Of a stretch of 64,000 nucleotides of DNA, positions 57,901 through 63,434 are shown piece by piece (positions within the stretch are counted from its first letter, which is position 1; each line of letters starts with the position of its first letter). The notes under the pieces are model-generated. The model was not told the DNA's origin. It was given only the letters and a program-made list of their open reading frames with translations, and searched no databases. The position numbers and the translations under genes are program-made. This stretch comes from Euleptes europaea (taxonomy: Eukaryota > Chordata > Lepidosauria > Squamata > Sphaerodactylidae): the NCBI RefSeq assembly GCF_029931775.1, contig NC_079317.1, positions 69,037,895 to 69,101,894 on the forward strand, in the 5' to 3' direction.

Positions 57901-60461
57901 CAGTGCAATTCTAAACAGAGTTACACCTTCTAAGTCCATGGGCTTCAAATCTGTATAACTCTGCTTAGGATGGAACTGGAAATCTCCAACATCTGTTCAG
58001 CTTCAGGGCAATAAAACTGCGCCCTACCCAAAACCCAATATTTATTTGTTAACAGTTAGGAAAATGTGCTTTACAAATCTTTGGCTCCGATTTAAAAAGA
58101 GAGAAGGCAACCATTTTTACCTGCTGAAGCCCAGCTCTTTCTTATAACACCATAATACTGAAGGCCTGGCTTTTACAGCTGCTTTAGACAACATATGATG
58201 AAGAATGACCACCTGTCAAATGACCAGAAAGAAATCGATTACCTTGTAAGGAAATAATGACAATGCATCCACACATCAGAAAAGCTGCAAGGAAAACCCC
58301 TACATTAGAACTTTACTTGTGTTTGGTCTATGTATTTATGGCCAGGAAGAGGCAGAACTACTGTTTATAATCATCTGTTGCACTTCAAGACAGAGGGCAC
58401 TTTCACATATGCCAAATAATGCACTTTCAATCCACTTTCAATGCACTTTGCAGCTAGATTCTACTGTGTGAAATGGCAAAATCCACTTGCAAATGATCGT
58501 TAAAGTGCATTTAAAGTGCATTATACAGTATGTGTGAAAATGCCCTGAGTCTGGAAGGGGGGAGGATAATCCCATCCATGGCAGAGAACTTTGGACATAA
58601 TTGAATTAAAAAAAAATCCTAAGTAACGTGAGAGACCAATCAACAATTCCATCTTTTGAAAGCTTGCTCAAACAATGAAAGCAATGCAAACAGCAAACTA
58701 TCTAAGGCAAGGTATACTGTCAACAATACAGAACGTGGATTGCAAGGTAAAGACAATGCAGGAAAAGTAAGATGTGCATTGCATTAGACAACAATCCAAT
58801 TTCATTATAACTGAGCTGTTCAATTCTACTTCAACTCTAATCTTTTTTTTAATGCCTTCTTGAACATTACTGTTTTGGACAATTTGCAGAATAATAGAAA
58901 TGTGGGAGCCTTCCTGACTTCCTCAGGCAGACCATTGCACAATAAATAGACATACACCCTATTTACTTGAAAGGAAGATGACCTTCCCCCCCAAAAAAAT
59001 AATCACGAAATATTATTAACTGAAACTTGTATGCAAATAGAAGATGACCTCCTCTTTTCTTTTCTTTTTTATAGCATATCTGGAAAAAAAACCTTGTCTT
59101 GCATTTCAGTAAATCCAGTATATGTGTGTGTGGGTATTGCATGACTCTGGAGATGGCACCAGCTGAATGGATAGAGCCATTGCCTCTCAAATATCTAGCA
59201 AGGAACTTTTCCCACAGCAATACTTTTAAACAATGGTAACTTTTCTAAGGGATACTTTAGAACTCATCCACAGAATTAAGCTTTTTAAAAGGATGGAACA
59301 TTCAGCATCCATTGTCATCAATTACACCTTTACTTTGTTCATCCTTTAACAAAGCTCAGAGAGGACTTTCTGCACTGTCCCATCTAGCCATGGATGCTGC
59401 CCAAGTGAGTTTCCACAACACTACAACATCAAGTGGGCTAATAATTTACTGGACAATTATAGCTCTGCGCAATGCAATTATTTTTGCCACTAAAATTTCT
59501 CATAAAAAGGGACCACCAGGGTCATCTAATCCAACCCCCCTGCACAATGCAGGAAATTCACGACTACCTCCCTCCCCACATCCCCAGTGACCAGAAGATG
59601 GCCAGACACTTTGCCCTACAATCACATGGAGAAAATACATAGTGAACTAACAATACACTGACACATTTTTATTTTATTAGATTTCTATCCCATCTTTTCC
59701 CTGCCAAGGCAGGGCACAGGGCAGCTCACATCCAGCATAGATGCAATTGGTCAAAAAATCAATATCATATAATATAACAATCATTAAAACTATAGCATTA
59801 TCTGATAATTAAACAATTAAAATCACAAAATCCAATAACATCAATGATGCTTCTATATCAGTAGTGGTTGGAACATTCAGGTGGGAGAATGGCAGGCATG
59901 TAAAATAGAGTAAAGGTGGAACAAGATGGAACAGGGAGGCCAGATTATGATGGAACCATCACTGTCCTCAACCATAGGCCTGGCAGAACATTTGTGTCTT
60001 ACAGGCCCTGCGGAATTGAGCTAGGCACCACAGGGTCCTGGTCTCATTAGGCAGAGAGTTCCACCACAAACCAGTAGATCTCTTGGGTAATTGCTGCATG
60101 TACCACATAATGCACCATAGGAATGCACCATGGGGAGAAATTTCAGTGGATAATAACTGCCTCAACTATACAATGGCTTACAATGCAGGATCATAAGCTG
60201 AAAAGAAGGCTCCCGTGTTTGCCTATCCAGCCACCACCACTATAGATACAATAAATGAAACACAGGAGTTTTCTACCAGAACATCAACAGCACATATAGC
60301 CAAACATTACTTTTTAAATATTTTACTCCTAATGGCCATAAGCTAGTCTTCACCTGATCTTTGCCATGATCCCCGACTACAACAAAGAGCGTCCTGTGCC
60401 GTTCAGCTACTCCATTCTCAATCAAAACTCGAATGCGATTATCCACCTTCTTGCGCTGCAT
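30403..60461 (-). CDS. NAT10: NAT10, RNA cytidine acetyltransferase (complete, 28 coding exons)
   Basis: NAT10 makes N4-acetylcytidine in 18S rRNA, in tRNA(Ser/Leu) with THUMPD1, and in some mRNA, using acetyl-CoA and ATP in the nucleolus. The 28 coding exons sum to 3,060 nt, or 1,019 codons plus stop, against about 1,025 residues in human. Order: N-terminal TmcA-like domain (1-200), RecD-like helicase with GRGKSAALG (K290) and VVIDEAAAI (D388-E389), GNAT domain (about 530-755) with the acetyl-CoA loop QGMGYGSRA (G641), tRNA-binding region (about 770-960), and a Lys/Arg-rich tail (990-1019) expected to direct nucleolar localisation. No stop or frameshift is present. The start MQRKKVDNRIRVLIENGV matches the family N-terminus. 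The exon before it must be non-coding, since a 3' splice site lies 15 bases upstream of the ATG. Two introns have GC donors. Confidence 0.97.
31140..31200 (+). repeat. LINE 3' tail fragment
   Basis: TGTGATCCATCTTGAGCCTC followed by AAAATATAAATGAAGTAAAT, the short tail of an L2-like or CR1-like element. A Sauria-type SINE abuts it on the right. Confidence 0.45.
31203..31500 (-). repeat. Sauria-type SINE (family B)
   Basis: Reverse copy, with GGTCCCCTGGGCAAGCACCA at the left and CTTACCACTCTGCGCCATGG at the right. It contains GGTTGAGTCAACCTTGAGCC, the Sauria core. Confidence 0.87.
31850..32140 (-). repeat. tRNA-derived SINE (family A)
   Basis: Reverse copy with tail GAAGAGTTGGTTTTTATATG, body CCAAGGTCACCCAGCTGGCT and head complement CTTAACCACTGCACTACGCT. 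It lies in the last NAT10 intron, about 140 bp from exon 27. Confidence 0.87.
32278..32361 (-). CDS. NAT10: NAT10 coding exon 27 (962-990)
   Basis: Acceptor ACATTTAG, donor GTTAGT. It encodes YVIRGDDEEWNEVLTKAGQN then TSIVSLK. Confidence 0.95.
32786..32944. mobile_element. Fold-back element, about 159 bp
   Basis: The left arm AAGATTCAAGTCCAGTAGGA and right arm TCCTGGACTTGAATCTT are complementary, and the pairing continues inward (AGTAAGCTTTTGAGAG with CTCGAAAGCTCATACC). Half-copies are seen at 20665 and 63860. Confidence 0.75.
33656..33729 (-). CDS. NAT10: NAT10 coding exon 26 (938-962)
   Basis: Acceptor GGTGTAG, donor GTAAGC. It encodes EEAAKEFQEKHKQEIGKLKD then LNLS, a charged helical stretch. 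Confidence 0.94.
33939..34285 (-). mobile_element. BovB (RTE) LINE 3' end with TG microsatellite
   Basis: The - strand reads TKLRLSYFGHIMRRQESLLG and KRGRPNKRWIDSIKEATALS, the C-terminus of BovB reverse transcriptase, then the 3' end GAGTCGGAAACGACTTGGCG and a (CA)n tail (TG run on the + strand at 33939-33970). Confidence 0.9.
34618..34716 (-). CDS. NAT10: NAT10 coding exon 25 (905-937)
   Basis: A 33-codon exon in phase 0, donor GTAATT. It encodes LFNTIQEKAVEEQMASTKEV then VMEPTLKSLNEDL. Confidence 0.95.
35468..35587 (-). CDS. NAT10: NAT10 coding exon 24 (865-904)
   Basis: A 40-codon exon in phase 0, donor GTAACA. It encodes ALLLGIGLQHKSVDQLEKEI then ELPSGQLMGLFNRIIRKVVQ, very close to the family. 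Confidence 0.96.
36321..36493 (-). CDS. NAT10: NAT10 coding exon 23 (807-864)
   Basis: Acceptor CCCTCAG, donor GTAGGT. It encodes ISRSELEAIFIPYDLKRLEM, YSRNMVDYHLIMDMIPTISR and FLSQLGDITLSATQS, a strongly conserved part of the tRNA-binding region. Confidence 0.96.
36700..36838 (-). repeat. LINE 3'-UTR-like fragment
   Basis: ATCCTGGCTGCAGCATTCTG and TTGAAGTTTCCAAACACTTC recall the non-coding part of an L2-like reptile LINE. The BovB tail begins directly to its right, so BovB may have inserted here. Confidence 0.4.
36839..37385 (-). mobile_element. BovB (RTE) LINE 3' end
   Basis: An uninterrupted 130-codon frame on the - strand reads MWCWRRVLRIPWTAKKTNNW, KLRLSYFGHIMRRQESLEKT and AVKDRTFWRTFVHRVAMSRK. 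It ends in the GAGTCGGAAGCGACTTGATG tail and a short (AC)n. It is 5'-truncated but otherwise well kept, so probably young. Confidence 0.92.
37420..37705 (-). mobile_element. L2-like LINE reverse transcriptase fragment
   Basis: The - strand reads EWMRANKLKHNPDKMEVLLV, HSLKEQVCSLVVLLDPGLLL and ARSAFYHLQLV, close to the WMRSNKLKLNPDKTEVLLV and LKEQVRSLGVLLDS blocks of an abundant reptile LINE. Its right edge is about 50 bp from NAT10 exon 22. Confidence 0.75.
37754..37864 (-). CDS. NAT10: NAT10 coding exon 22 (770-807)
   Basis: Acceptor TTTTGCAG, donor GTAAGT. It encodes FRRRFLSLLSYQFSTFSPSL then ALNILQNRNIKQQPQP. The QQPQP linker differs from the human sequence as recalled. Confidence 0.95.
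38166..38262 (-). CDS. NAT10: NAT10 coding exon 21 (738-770)
   Basis: Acceptor TTCTAG, donor GTAACC. It encodes NDLTGEHSCIMLKMLNEDEE then NEEGSWLSAFWK, the start of the tRNA-binding region. Confidence 0.95.
38891..38939 (-). CDS. NAT10: NAT10 coding exon 20 (721-737)
   Basis: A 49-nt exon between TTACTAG and GTAAGT, encoding FWKRAGFVPVYLRQTP. It is too short to stand out as an ORF and was placed by family match and phase. Confidence 0.95.
39303..39492 (-). repeat. tRNA-Ala-like SINE (family C)
   Basis: Reverse copy: CTTTAAACTGAATCAGACCC at the left, GGGGATTTAACCAGGGACCT as B-box complement and CAGATGCTCTGCCACTAAGC at the right. Confidence 0.8.
39547..39709. repeat. Near-perfect 80-bp-arm palindrome
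   Basis: The left arm (39547-39626) runs CCGAGACAATCTGTTCTCCA to a run of eight G. After CAT, the right arm (39630-39709) returns with only about four differences. It contains AACAAAAGGGAGCAGCACAA. The RNA or single strand would fold into one long hairpin. Probably a fold-back transposon. Confidence 0.92.
39895..40028 (-). CDS. NAT10: NAT10 coding exon 19 (677-721)
   Basis: It encodes AVSLLEEAVRPRKDLPPLLF and ENLDYLGVSYGLTPRLL, the end of the GNAT domain. A near-perfect 80-bp-arm palindrome (39547-39709) lies about 190 bp into the intron that follows. Confidence 0.96.
40169..40285 (-). CDS. NAT10: NAT10 coding exon 18 (638-676), acetyl-CoA loop
   Basis: It begins MGYGSRALRLVQMYYEGKFP. Together with the previous glycine this is the Q/RxxGxG/A acetyl-CoA loop of GNAT enzymes. 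G641 is the residue whose change inactivates human NAT10, and it is intact here. Confidence 0.96.
41509..41583 (-). CDS. NAT10: NAT10 coding exon 17 (613-637)
   Basis: A 25-codon exon in phase 0, donor GTAATG. It encodes FQDPDFGSLSGGRIVRIAVH then PDYQG. It ends at the first glycine of the acetyl-CoA loop. Confidence 0.96.
41695..41796 (-). CDS. NAT10: NAT10 coding exon 16 (579-612)
   Basis: A 34-codon exon in phase 0, donor GTAACA. It encodes VCLEGEISRQSIMNSLSRGK then KASGDLIPWTISEQ, the GNAT core. Confidence 0.96.
42576..43015. mobile_element. TcMar-Tigger-like MITE with TA duplication
   Basis: The ends CAGGTTGAGTGTCCCACAT and ATGTGGGATACTCAACCTG are inverted repeats flanked by TA (42574-42575 and 43016-43017). 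The sub-terminal GGTCCCAAGCTGTCC matches the Tigger family pattern. A GC-rich interior holds its own hairpin (GACTCACAGCCACGCTG with its complement about 40 bp on). Confidence 0.88.
43545..43661 (-). CDS. NAT10: NAT10 coding exon 15 (540-578)
   Basis: A 39-codon exon in phase 0, donor GTAAGA. It encodes NSPNDLQMLSDAPAHHLFCL then LPPVPPTQNSLPEVLAVVQ, the first GNAT strands. Confidence 0.96.
43725..43945 (-). repeat. LINE 3'-end fragment (L2-like)
   Basis: AGATTTTGATACCACCCTCA, CAAAGTGGGCTCACAGCAG and the AT-rich run after it follow the reverse 3' end seen also at 59655. Confidence 0.5.
43966..44052 (+). mobile_element. BovB (RTE) LINE 3' tip
   Basis: AAAGATAGGACATTTTGGAG, then CATGAGTCGGAAGCAACTTG, GATGGCACTT and a CA run. 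This is the extreme 3' end, severely 5'-truncated. Confidence 0.8.
44705..45165 (-). mobile_element. LINE C-terminal fragment with CxC...H...C motif
   Basis: The - strand reads HRTCVCGSSSLEDIFHYVLI and CRLYSEPRAKFLDGILKGVT, the zinc-like CxCG...H...C and KFLDxIL pattern of the same family as 28800. A (GTA)n run sits at its left edge (44711-44730). Confidence 0.62.
45238..45334 (-). CDS. NAT10: NAT10 coding exon 14 (507-539)
   Basis: Acceptor CATTTAG, donor GTTAGT. It encodes YYVNRDILFCYHRASEAFLQ then RLMALYVASHYK, leading into the GNAT acetyltransferase domain. Confidence 0.95.
45618..45633 (+). repeat. (CA)n microsatellite
   Basis: About eight CA units inside a NAT10 intron. Confidence 0.9.
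45709..45880. mobile_element. hAT-like MITE (TAGGGTTGCC family), left end lost
   Basis: AAATGGCTGCTTTGGAGGGT and GACTCTATGACATTATACTC lead to GAGCTGGCAACCCTA, the right terminus of the family at 5299. The left terminus is missing, so no target duplication can be read. Confidence 0.78.
46552..46702 (-). CDS. NAT10: NAT10 coding exon 13 (457-507)
   Basis: It encodes RTLHEVSLQESIRYAPGDPV, EKWLNDLLCLDCLNITRIIS and GCPLPETCD. Donor GTATCC is weak but keeps the frame into YYVNRD. Confidence 0.95.
47256..47845 (-). mobile_element. LINE C-terminal fragment, 195-codon open frame
   Basis: The - strand reads VPSHRRAYTMARCNTFPSAI then PLEERFCPCGSGRIESMDHI and ILHCWFYEASRMKLI, a non-LTR C-terminal zinc-knuckle pattern (CPCG...H...C). 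The frame is open for 195 codons, but it has no reverse transcriptase core and is a 5'-truncated copy. Confidence 0.7.
47868..48473 (+). mobile_element. L1 LINE 3' end with poly-A tail
   Basis: An open frame reads ILYTCGGNVRAISFWSEIVK and PNLVKDQLYMVLHMITVART, then WKQKSTPKIEEWLVKVKEIY. This is the C-terminus of L1 ORF2 ending at 48317, followed by a 3' UTR and AATAAAATAAAAAAAAAAA. Strongly 5'-truncated. Confidence 0.82.
48547..48671 (-). CDS. NAT10: NAT10 coding exon 12 (415-457)
   Basis: Acceptor TTAATAG, donor GTATTT. It encodes YEGTGRSLSLKLIQQLRQQS then TQAQASMTAENKTTATAKLS. An L1 3' end with poly-A tail ends about 75 bp beyond its donor. Confidence 0.96.
49001..49137 (-). CDS. NAT10: NAT10 coding exon 11 (370-415), Walker-B-like DEAA
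   Basis: Acceptor GGCAAG, donor GTAAGT. It encodes YIHPADAVKLGQAELVVIDE then AAAIPLPLVKKLLGPYLVFM. The D388-E389 pair forms the Walker-B-like acid motif of the RecD-type ATPase. Confidence 0.97.
50262..50360 (-). CDS. NAT10: NAT10 coding exon 10 (337-369)
   Basis: A 33-codon exon in phase 0, donor GTAGAT. It encodes EHLDYEIIQSLNPEFNKAVV then RVNVFREHRQTIQ, nearly invariant in vertebrates. Confidence 0.96.
50788..50862. repeat. Dispersed palindromic element
   Basis: TCCTAAACAGAGTTATACCC, TTCTAAGTCCACTGAAATCA and TGGGTTAAGGAGGGTATAAA fold back on themselves. Same family as 24578. Confidence 0.65.
51608..51806 (+). repeat. tRNA-Ala-like SINE (family C)
   Basis: GGGTTATATCGCTCAATGG, TAGAGCACCTGCTTTTCATG and GATGCAATCC (decayed B box), then GTGGTCTGACTCAGCTTAAG. 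It lies about 50 bp beyond the donor of NAT10 exon 9. Confidence 0.8.
51855..51948 (-). CDS. NAT10: NAT10 coding exon 9 (305-336)
   Basis: Acceptor GTGTAG, donor GTAAGA. It encodes YSNIFVTSPSPDNLHTLFEF then VFKGFDALQYQ, the helicase-like domain after the P-loop. Confidence 0.96.
52586..52743 (+). repeat. 5S-rRNA-derived SINE
   Basis: AGATCTCAGAAGCTAAGCCG and CTGGTTAGTACTTGGATGG are the A-to-C-box region of 5S rRNA. The tail TTGCCATAAATTGATGGC is RTE-like and ends in an A run. Confidence 0.85.
52895..53028 (-). CDS. NAT10: NAT10 coding exon 8 (261-305), ATP-binding loop
   Basis: It encodes AKALLKFIEAISEKTLRSTV and ALTAARGRGKSAALGLAVAG. The P-loop GRGKSA places the catalytic lysine at residue 290, the number reported for human NAT10. 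Donor GTAAGT. Confidence 0.97.
53208..53245. repeat. (AAT)n microsatellite
   Basis: Imperfect AATAATAAT run in NAT10 intron 7, the intron with the GCACGT donor. Confidence 0.85.
53432..53539 (-). CDS. NAT10: NAT10 coding exon 7 (225-260), GC donor
   Basis: A 36-codon exon in phase 0, encoding DDSLSPQDMELKELQKSLQD and TQPVGVLVDSCKTLDQ. The frame-keeping donor is CAG|GCACGT, again a GC donor, so introns 6 and 7 are both GC-AG. Confidence 0.92.
53760..53874 (-). CDS. NAT10: NAT10 coding exon 6 (186-224), GC donor
   Basis: It encodes FILSLASCKMCMVVDDQLNI and LPISSHIANIVPVPPRSQ. The only donor that keeps the frame is CAG|GCAAGT, a GC-type 5' splice site with otherwise perfect consensus. A GT four bases further on would shift the frame. 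The HIANIVPVPPRSQ end differs from the human sequence as I recall it, as expected for this variable linker. Confidence 0.92.
53875..55127. other. NAT10 intron, nothing recognised
   Basis: No repeat I can name. A run of 11 G at 54807-54817. Open frames here match no family. Confidence 0.4.
55128..55189 (-). CDS. NAT10: NAT10 coding exon 5 (166-186)
   Basis: A 62-nt exon with donor GTATGT. It encodes DVHSRYRTEAHQDVVGRFNE and part of an Arg codon. Confidence 0.95.
55878..56000 (-). CDS. NAT10: NAT10 coding exon 4 (125-165)
   Basis: A 41-codon exon in phase 0, donor GTATGC. It encodes DFEALTPNLLARTVETVEGG and VAILLRTMNSLKQLYTMTM, the core of the N-terminal domain. Confidence 0.96.
56498..56555. 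repeat. 29-bp tandem duplication
   Basis: CATTCTTATGAAAGTACAAT plus nine further bases occurs twice in tandem without change (56498-56526 and 56527-56555). Confidence 0.85.
57158..57329 (-). CDS. NAT10: NAT10 coding exon 3 (67-124)
   Basis: Acceptor CCCTCCAG, donor GTAGGA. It encodes HRKKRMRQLQKKIKSGTLDL and ATNIRYCYYNETHKILGNTF. A 5S-derived SINE begins about 30 bp from its acceptor. Confidence 0.96.
57358..57552 (+). repeat. 5S-rRNA-derived SINE, well kept
   Basis: AGATCTCAGAAGCTAAGCAG, GTCAACCCTGGTTAGTATTT and GGATGGGAGACCACC follow 5S rRNA closely. Then comes GGGGTCGTCGCAAGTCGGCT with CGACTTGACGGCACTTTACA and a (CA)n end, an RTE/BovB-type tail. The youngest-looking of the three copies. 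Confidence 0.92.
57900..57975. repeat. Dispersed palindromic element
   Basis: GTGCAATTCTAAACAGAGTT, ACACCTTCTAAGTCCATGG and CTGTATAACTCTGCTTAGGA are complementary about the centre. Same family as 6264 and 24578. Confidence 0.72.
58121..58212 (-). CDS. NAT10: NAT10 coding exon 2 (37-67)
   Basis: Acceptor TTGACAG, donor GTAAAA. It encodes VVILHHMLSKAAVKARPSVL then WCYKKELGFS. The split Ser codon continues in the next exon. Confidence 0.95.
58394..58546. mobile_element. Fold-back element, TIR AGGGCACTTTCACA
   Basis: The left end AGGGCACTTTCACATATGC mirrors the right end GTATGTGTGAAAATGCCCT, and inner blocks (AATGCACTTTCAATCC with AAAGTGCATTTAAAGTGCAT) are complementary. 153 bp, non-coding. Confidence 0.82.
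59505..59600 (-). mobile_element. CR1 LINE 3' end, short
   Basis: AAGGGACCACCAGGGTCATC and CAATGCAGGAAATTCACGAC match the CR1 copy at 27098. Confidence 0.82.
59655..60190 (-). repeat. L2-like LINE 3' UTR fragment
   Basis: TTATTTTATTAGATTTCTAT at the left, then GGCCTGGCAGAACATTTGTG, CTTACAGGCCCTGCGGAATT and CAGAGAGTTCCACCACAAAC. These words belong to the 3' part of the LINE whose reverse transcriptase is seen at 37420. Confidence 0.6.
60354..60461 (-). CDS. NAT10: NAT10 coding exon 1 (residues 1-36)
   Basis: The ATG lies at 60461-60459 and the donor is GTGAAG. It encodes MQRKKVDNRIRVLIENGVAE then RHRTLFVVVGDHGKDQ, the start of the TmcA-like N-terminal domain. Confidence 0.96.
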
Positions 60462-60476
60462 TGTCAGCTAAAAACC
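60462..60476 (-). other. NAT10: NAT10 5' UTR part of exon 2 and its acceptor
   Basis: Fifteen bases separate the ATG from a good 3' splice site (ATTTACAG, exon starting at 60476). The start codon is therefore probably in the second exon, with a separate non-coding first exon further right. Confidence 0.7.
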
Positions 60477-60479
60477 CTG

Positions 60480-62110
60480 TAAATATTTTAGAGATGACAA
60501 CAATAACAGTATTACTGCTGTAAAGATTATTGTAGCAGTTGGTTTCCAACCTTTTTATTCTTAGTTCAGACATATCACTCTTTCCTATGTATTTGATTTG
60601 AAGTAAGAAACAGGAAAGCTATCTTCAAACAATGACATTTCAGCATGGCCTTTATGGACTCCAAACTCTTAATAATTCAAGAGGCCTACCTGATGGTGAA
60701 CCTTCCCATATGGAAACATTGTGAATTGTACACCATGCTATTACACTATTTGGTAAAACCAGATTGGACAGAGAGAAACATATTTTCTTCCACAACACCT
60801 TGGCATATTTTAAGAATAAATAACCCTTGCCCTTATTTTGAAATTGTTCACAATCATACACACAACGACATACACAGGCATTATCCTATGCAAAGATCTC
60901 CCCCTTCTCCCATATTGTACCTTGGGGAACAATTTTGAGAATTAAGAAGTTTCTAGGTGTACTTCCAGAAACCCCACAACTGGCTGTACAATATTTTGTG
61001 CAAGCAGAAATGCAGCAAGTTTGACAGCAGAAACAGCTACTGTGGACTTTTTTGCTTTTTTTGTGCAAGAACTCTTGCATTAAAGCTGAATGAATTGTAA
61101 TTGTAACTACAATATAATTACTAGCAACATACAACAAAATTTTGGATGTACACATTCTTGAAAACCTTTTTTAGACATGCAATCACCAGTGTTAAAAATT
61201 CTAGGTATCCAACCACCAGAAGCCAGGGGTTGTTTTCTTCTGCTGGGTATGACCAAGCTTAGCGCAGTTGCCAGTGTTAGCACCCAAGTTCTAATCCCCA
61301 CTTGGCACGAAGCTCACCGATGCCCTTGGCCAGTCATTTTCTCTACCTTATCTCACAAAATAGTTATGAAGCTAACATGGGAAGAGAGAACATTACACTG
61401 CTAACATGAAAGGTGGGATAAAACTGTAACCGACAGATAAGCTCTACTGTTCTCAGCTTTAGTTCTGTGTTACTATGATGAGGTTTGCCCATTTTTACTC
61501 AATAAATCCACTGATTTTAATGGTTCTTATTCCCACACGCATAGGATTGCAGCATCCATGCTGATATGGTAAACAAGGGTTCGTGGGGGGAGAGAGACCT
61601 GAGATCGTTATTTCAAGAAAACAGTTTATTTGCAGCTGCTGACTCAGAGGCCCTAATGGGCAGAAATCTCTGAGCCCCGATCATACTGAGGAAGGGATAT
61701 TTATCCAAATTCAAGATATGACAACCCATCAACATTCAGGGTAGCGCTGATAACACTCTAGGCATCGAGGCGGCAGTAGAGTAACAGTAGAATAACAGTT
61801 TCACCCAGTTCCTCCTATCATTGTTTATAGTTCACTCTGACTCTCCATGACTCTTAACCCACTTCCTTAGCACACAGACATACAGGGATATTCTGCCCAG
61901 CAACAAGCTATTCCCTTGCTGTCCTAATACATTTAGAGAAAGGAAAAGAGATTATTACAAATTGCTAAATCAGTGATCTTCCATAGTCAGGGGAAGTCTA
62001 CCTGCTGTCACAATGCAATGACAGAGAAGGATCTAGTACGCTTATGTGAAAATGAACTCTACCGCTGTCGTTGAATTTAGTTTTGTAGCTTGCGAGTTTC
62101 ACTGGGGATC
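60480..62110. other. NAT10 first intron, mostly unassigned
   Basis: No exon is recognised. The stretch 61590-61960 has a TTTATT near its left end and an unusual lack of named repeats. It could be an unclassified LTR-like or DNA element, but I cannot define its ends. Confidence 0.3.
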
Positions 62111-62117
62111 TGGAAAG

Positions 62118-62296
62118 GTTATAATGAGTACCCAGCTTGCTGGGGGGGGGGGTAAAGGGAAGATGACTGGGGAAGGCACTGGCAAACCACCCTAACCCAA
62201 CCCCTAAACAAAGTCTGCCTAGAAAATGCCGTGATGTGACGTCACCCCATGGGTCAAGAATGACCCGGTGCTTGCACAGGGGACCTTTACCTTTAG
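62118..62296 (+). repeat. Sauria-type SINE (family B), 5'-truncated
   Basis: AATGAGTACCCAGCTTGCTG to GGTGCTTGCACAGGGGACC. The tRNA head is absent, the G run in the middle is expanded, and an extra CTAACC repeat lies near 62193. Confidence 0.85.
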
Positions 62297-62299
62297 GAC

Positions 62300-62960
62300 A
62301 CGAACGGGACAAGGGAGAAAAGAGACACGCCTTGCCTTACTTGAAATGCCTACAAGCCCTCGAGGAGAAGCTGGACAGATTTCCGACGGGAAAGAAAGGA
62401 AAAGCACTGGACGAACAGAAAAAGGAAGCCGGCAGGAAAAGGCCTCCAACGTAGGTCACTCTCGAGGCTGGAAAGCTCTGCACATTTTCTGCACGGTCAG
62501 CCCCAAGGGGACACAGGAGCAGACTGCCCTGTAAACAAGTCTCGGATCCAACACGCCCCTGGGGTCCAAGAGCACGCTCAAACCCACCCCCACAAAGAGC
62601 TCTTTTCATACCTTTCCCTCTTTCTTCCTTTTAAACCCGGGCGGCAAGAGAAACGGCAGCGGCAACCCTGGATGCCGAAGGCCCGCTGCCCACGTGCAAA
62701 ACCATGTGGGCTGCGGGACAGACAGCAAGGACCCAGGGGCAGCCCTGCGACATGCCAGAGAGAAGCCTGCAGGGGGTTGGCTGGGGAGAACTCCCTCCCC
62801 TTGACGGCAAAGACGGAGGCAGCCTCCAGTGGGGCCTTTTTTTTTTTGCCCTGCACCCTGCTTTCACCGATGAATCGCAGGAAGAGGAGGAGCTGAAGGC
62901 GCGGCTTGTTTTTCCCTGGCTGTCTTACAAAAGTTGCTATGGGGGGCTGGGTTATTTCCT
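62300..62960 (-). promoter_or_regulatory. NAT10: Likely NAT10 promoter, GC-rich, with E-box and candidate exon 1
   Basis: This is the GC- and CpG-richest stretch near the 5' end of NAT10, and exon 2 shows that a non-coding first exon must exist. On the - strand a consensus 5' splice site, AAG|GTATGA, sits at 62612/62611 after a GC-rich run. A canonical E-box, CACGTG, is at 62691-62696, which fits the reported MYC control of NAT10. No TATA box is evident. First-exon extent and start site are inferred. Confidence 0.45.
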
Positions 62961-62972
62961 CCCTGTGTGCCA

Positions 62973-63150
62973 AGGCCGTTTATTCATGGAAGGTTTTGCA
63001 TTGGATTTGTCACTCTACAGATGCACATTTCCCCCCTCTGAATTCTCAAAACTCTGCACGGGGGCTTATTGTTGAGTTTTGAGAATATGGATGGGGGGAA
63101 AGTGCATCTAAAGAGTGGCAAATCCAATACAAAACCTTCATTCACATGTA
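62973..63150. mobile_element. Fold-back element, copy 1, beside NAT10 promoter
   Basis: TTTATTCATGGAAGGTTTTG at the left pairs with CAAAACCTTCATTCACATG at the right. Near the centre GAATTCTCAAAACTC pairs with GAGTTTTGAGAAT. A second copy follows at 63264. Confidence 0.82.
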
Positions 63151-63263
63151 AGTCGACGCAGCTGCATTCCGTTGGGACGTTCTGGGGGGCCCGTGTGTAG
63201 GATTGAAAGCCAATCACGTGCGCTTCTGCCCCCGAAGTTCAATTCGGTTTTATAGTACGATAG

Positions 63264-63434
63264 TGGCCCTTTATGCACGGGAGGTTTTGCCGCTACCTGG
63301 ATGCGTATTTTCCCCATCCGAATTCTCAAAACTCTGCACGGGGGCTTATTGTTGAATCTCGAGAATTTGGATGGGGAAAACGTGCATCTAGAGAGCAGCA
63401 AATCCAAGGCAAGACTTCCCACGCATAAATCCCC
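63264..63434. mobile_element. Fold-back element, copy 2
   Basis: CCTTTATGCACGGGAGGTTT pairs with AGACTTCCCACGCATAAAT, with the same central GGGGGCTTATTGTTGA loop as copy 1. About 110 bp separate the two copies. Confidence 0.82.

Noticed and set aside
61590-61960. Solo LTR candidate
   Set aside because: A TTTATT and a distinct texture are suggestive, but no matching TG...CA ends or flanking duplication could be fixed.
62268-63075. Several overlapping open frames of 74-131 codons near the promoter
   Set aside because: GC-rich sequence has few stops on either strand; none resembles a known protein, and they overlap the inferred NAT10 start region.
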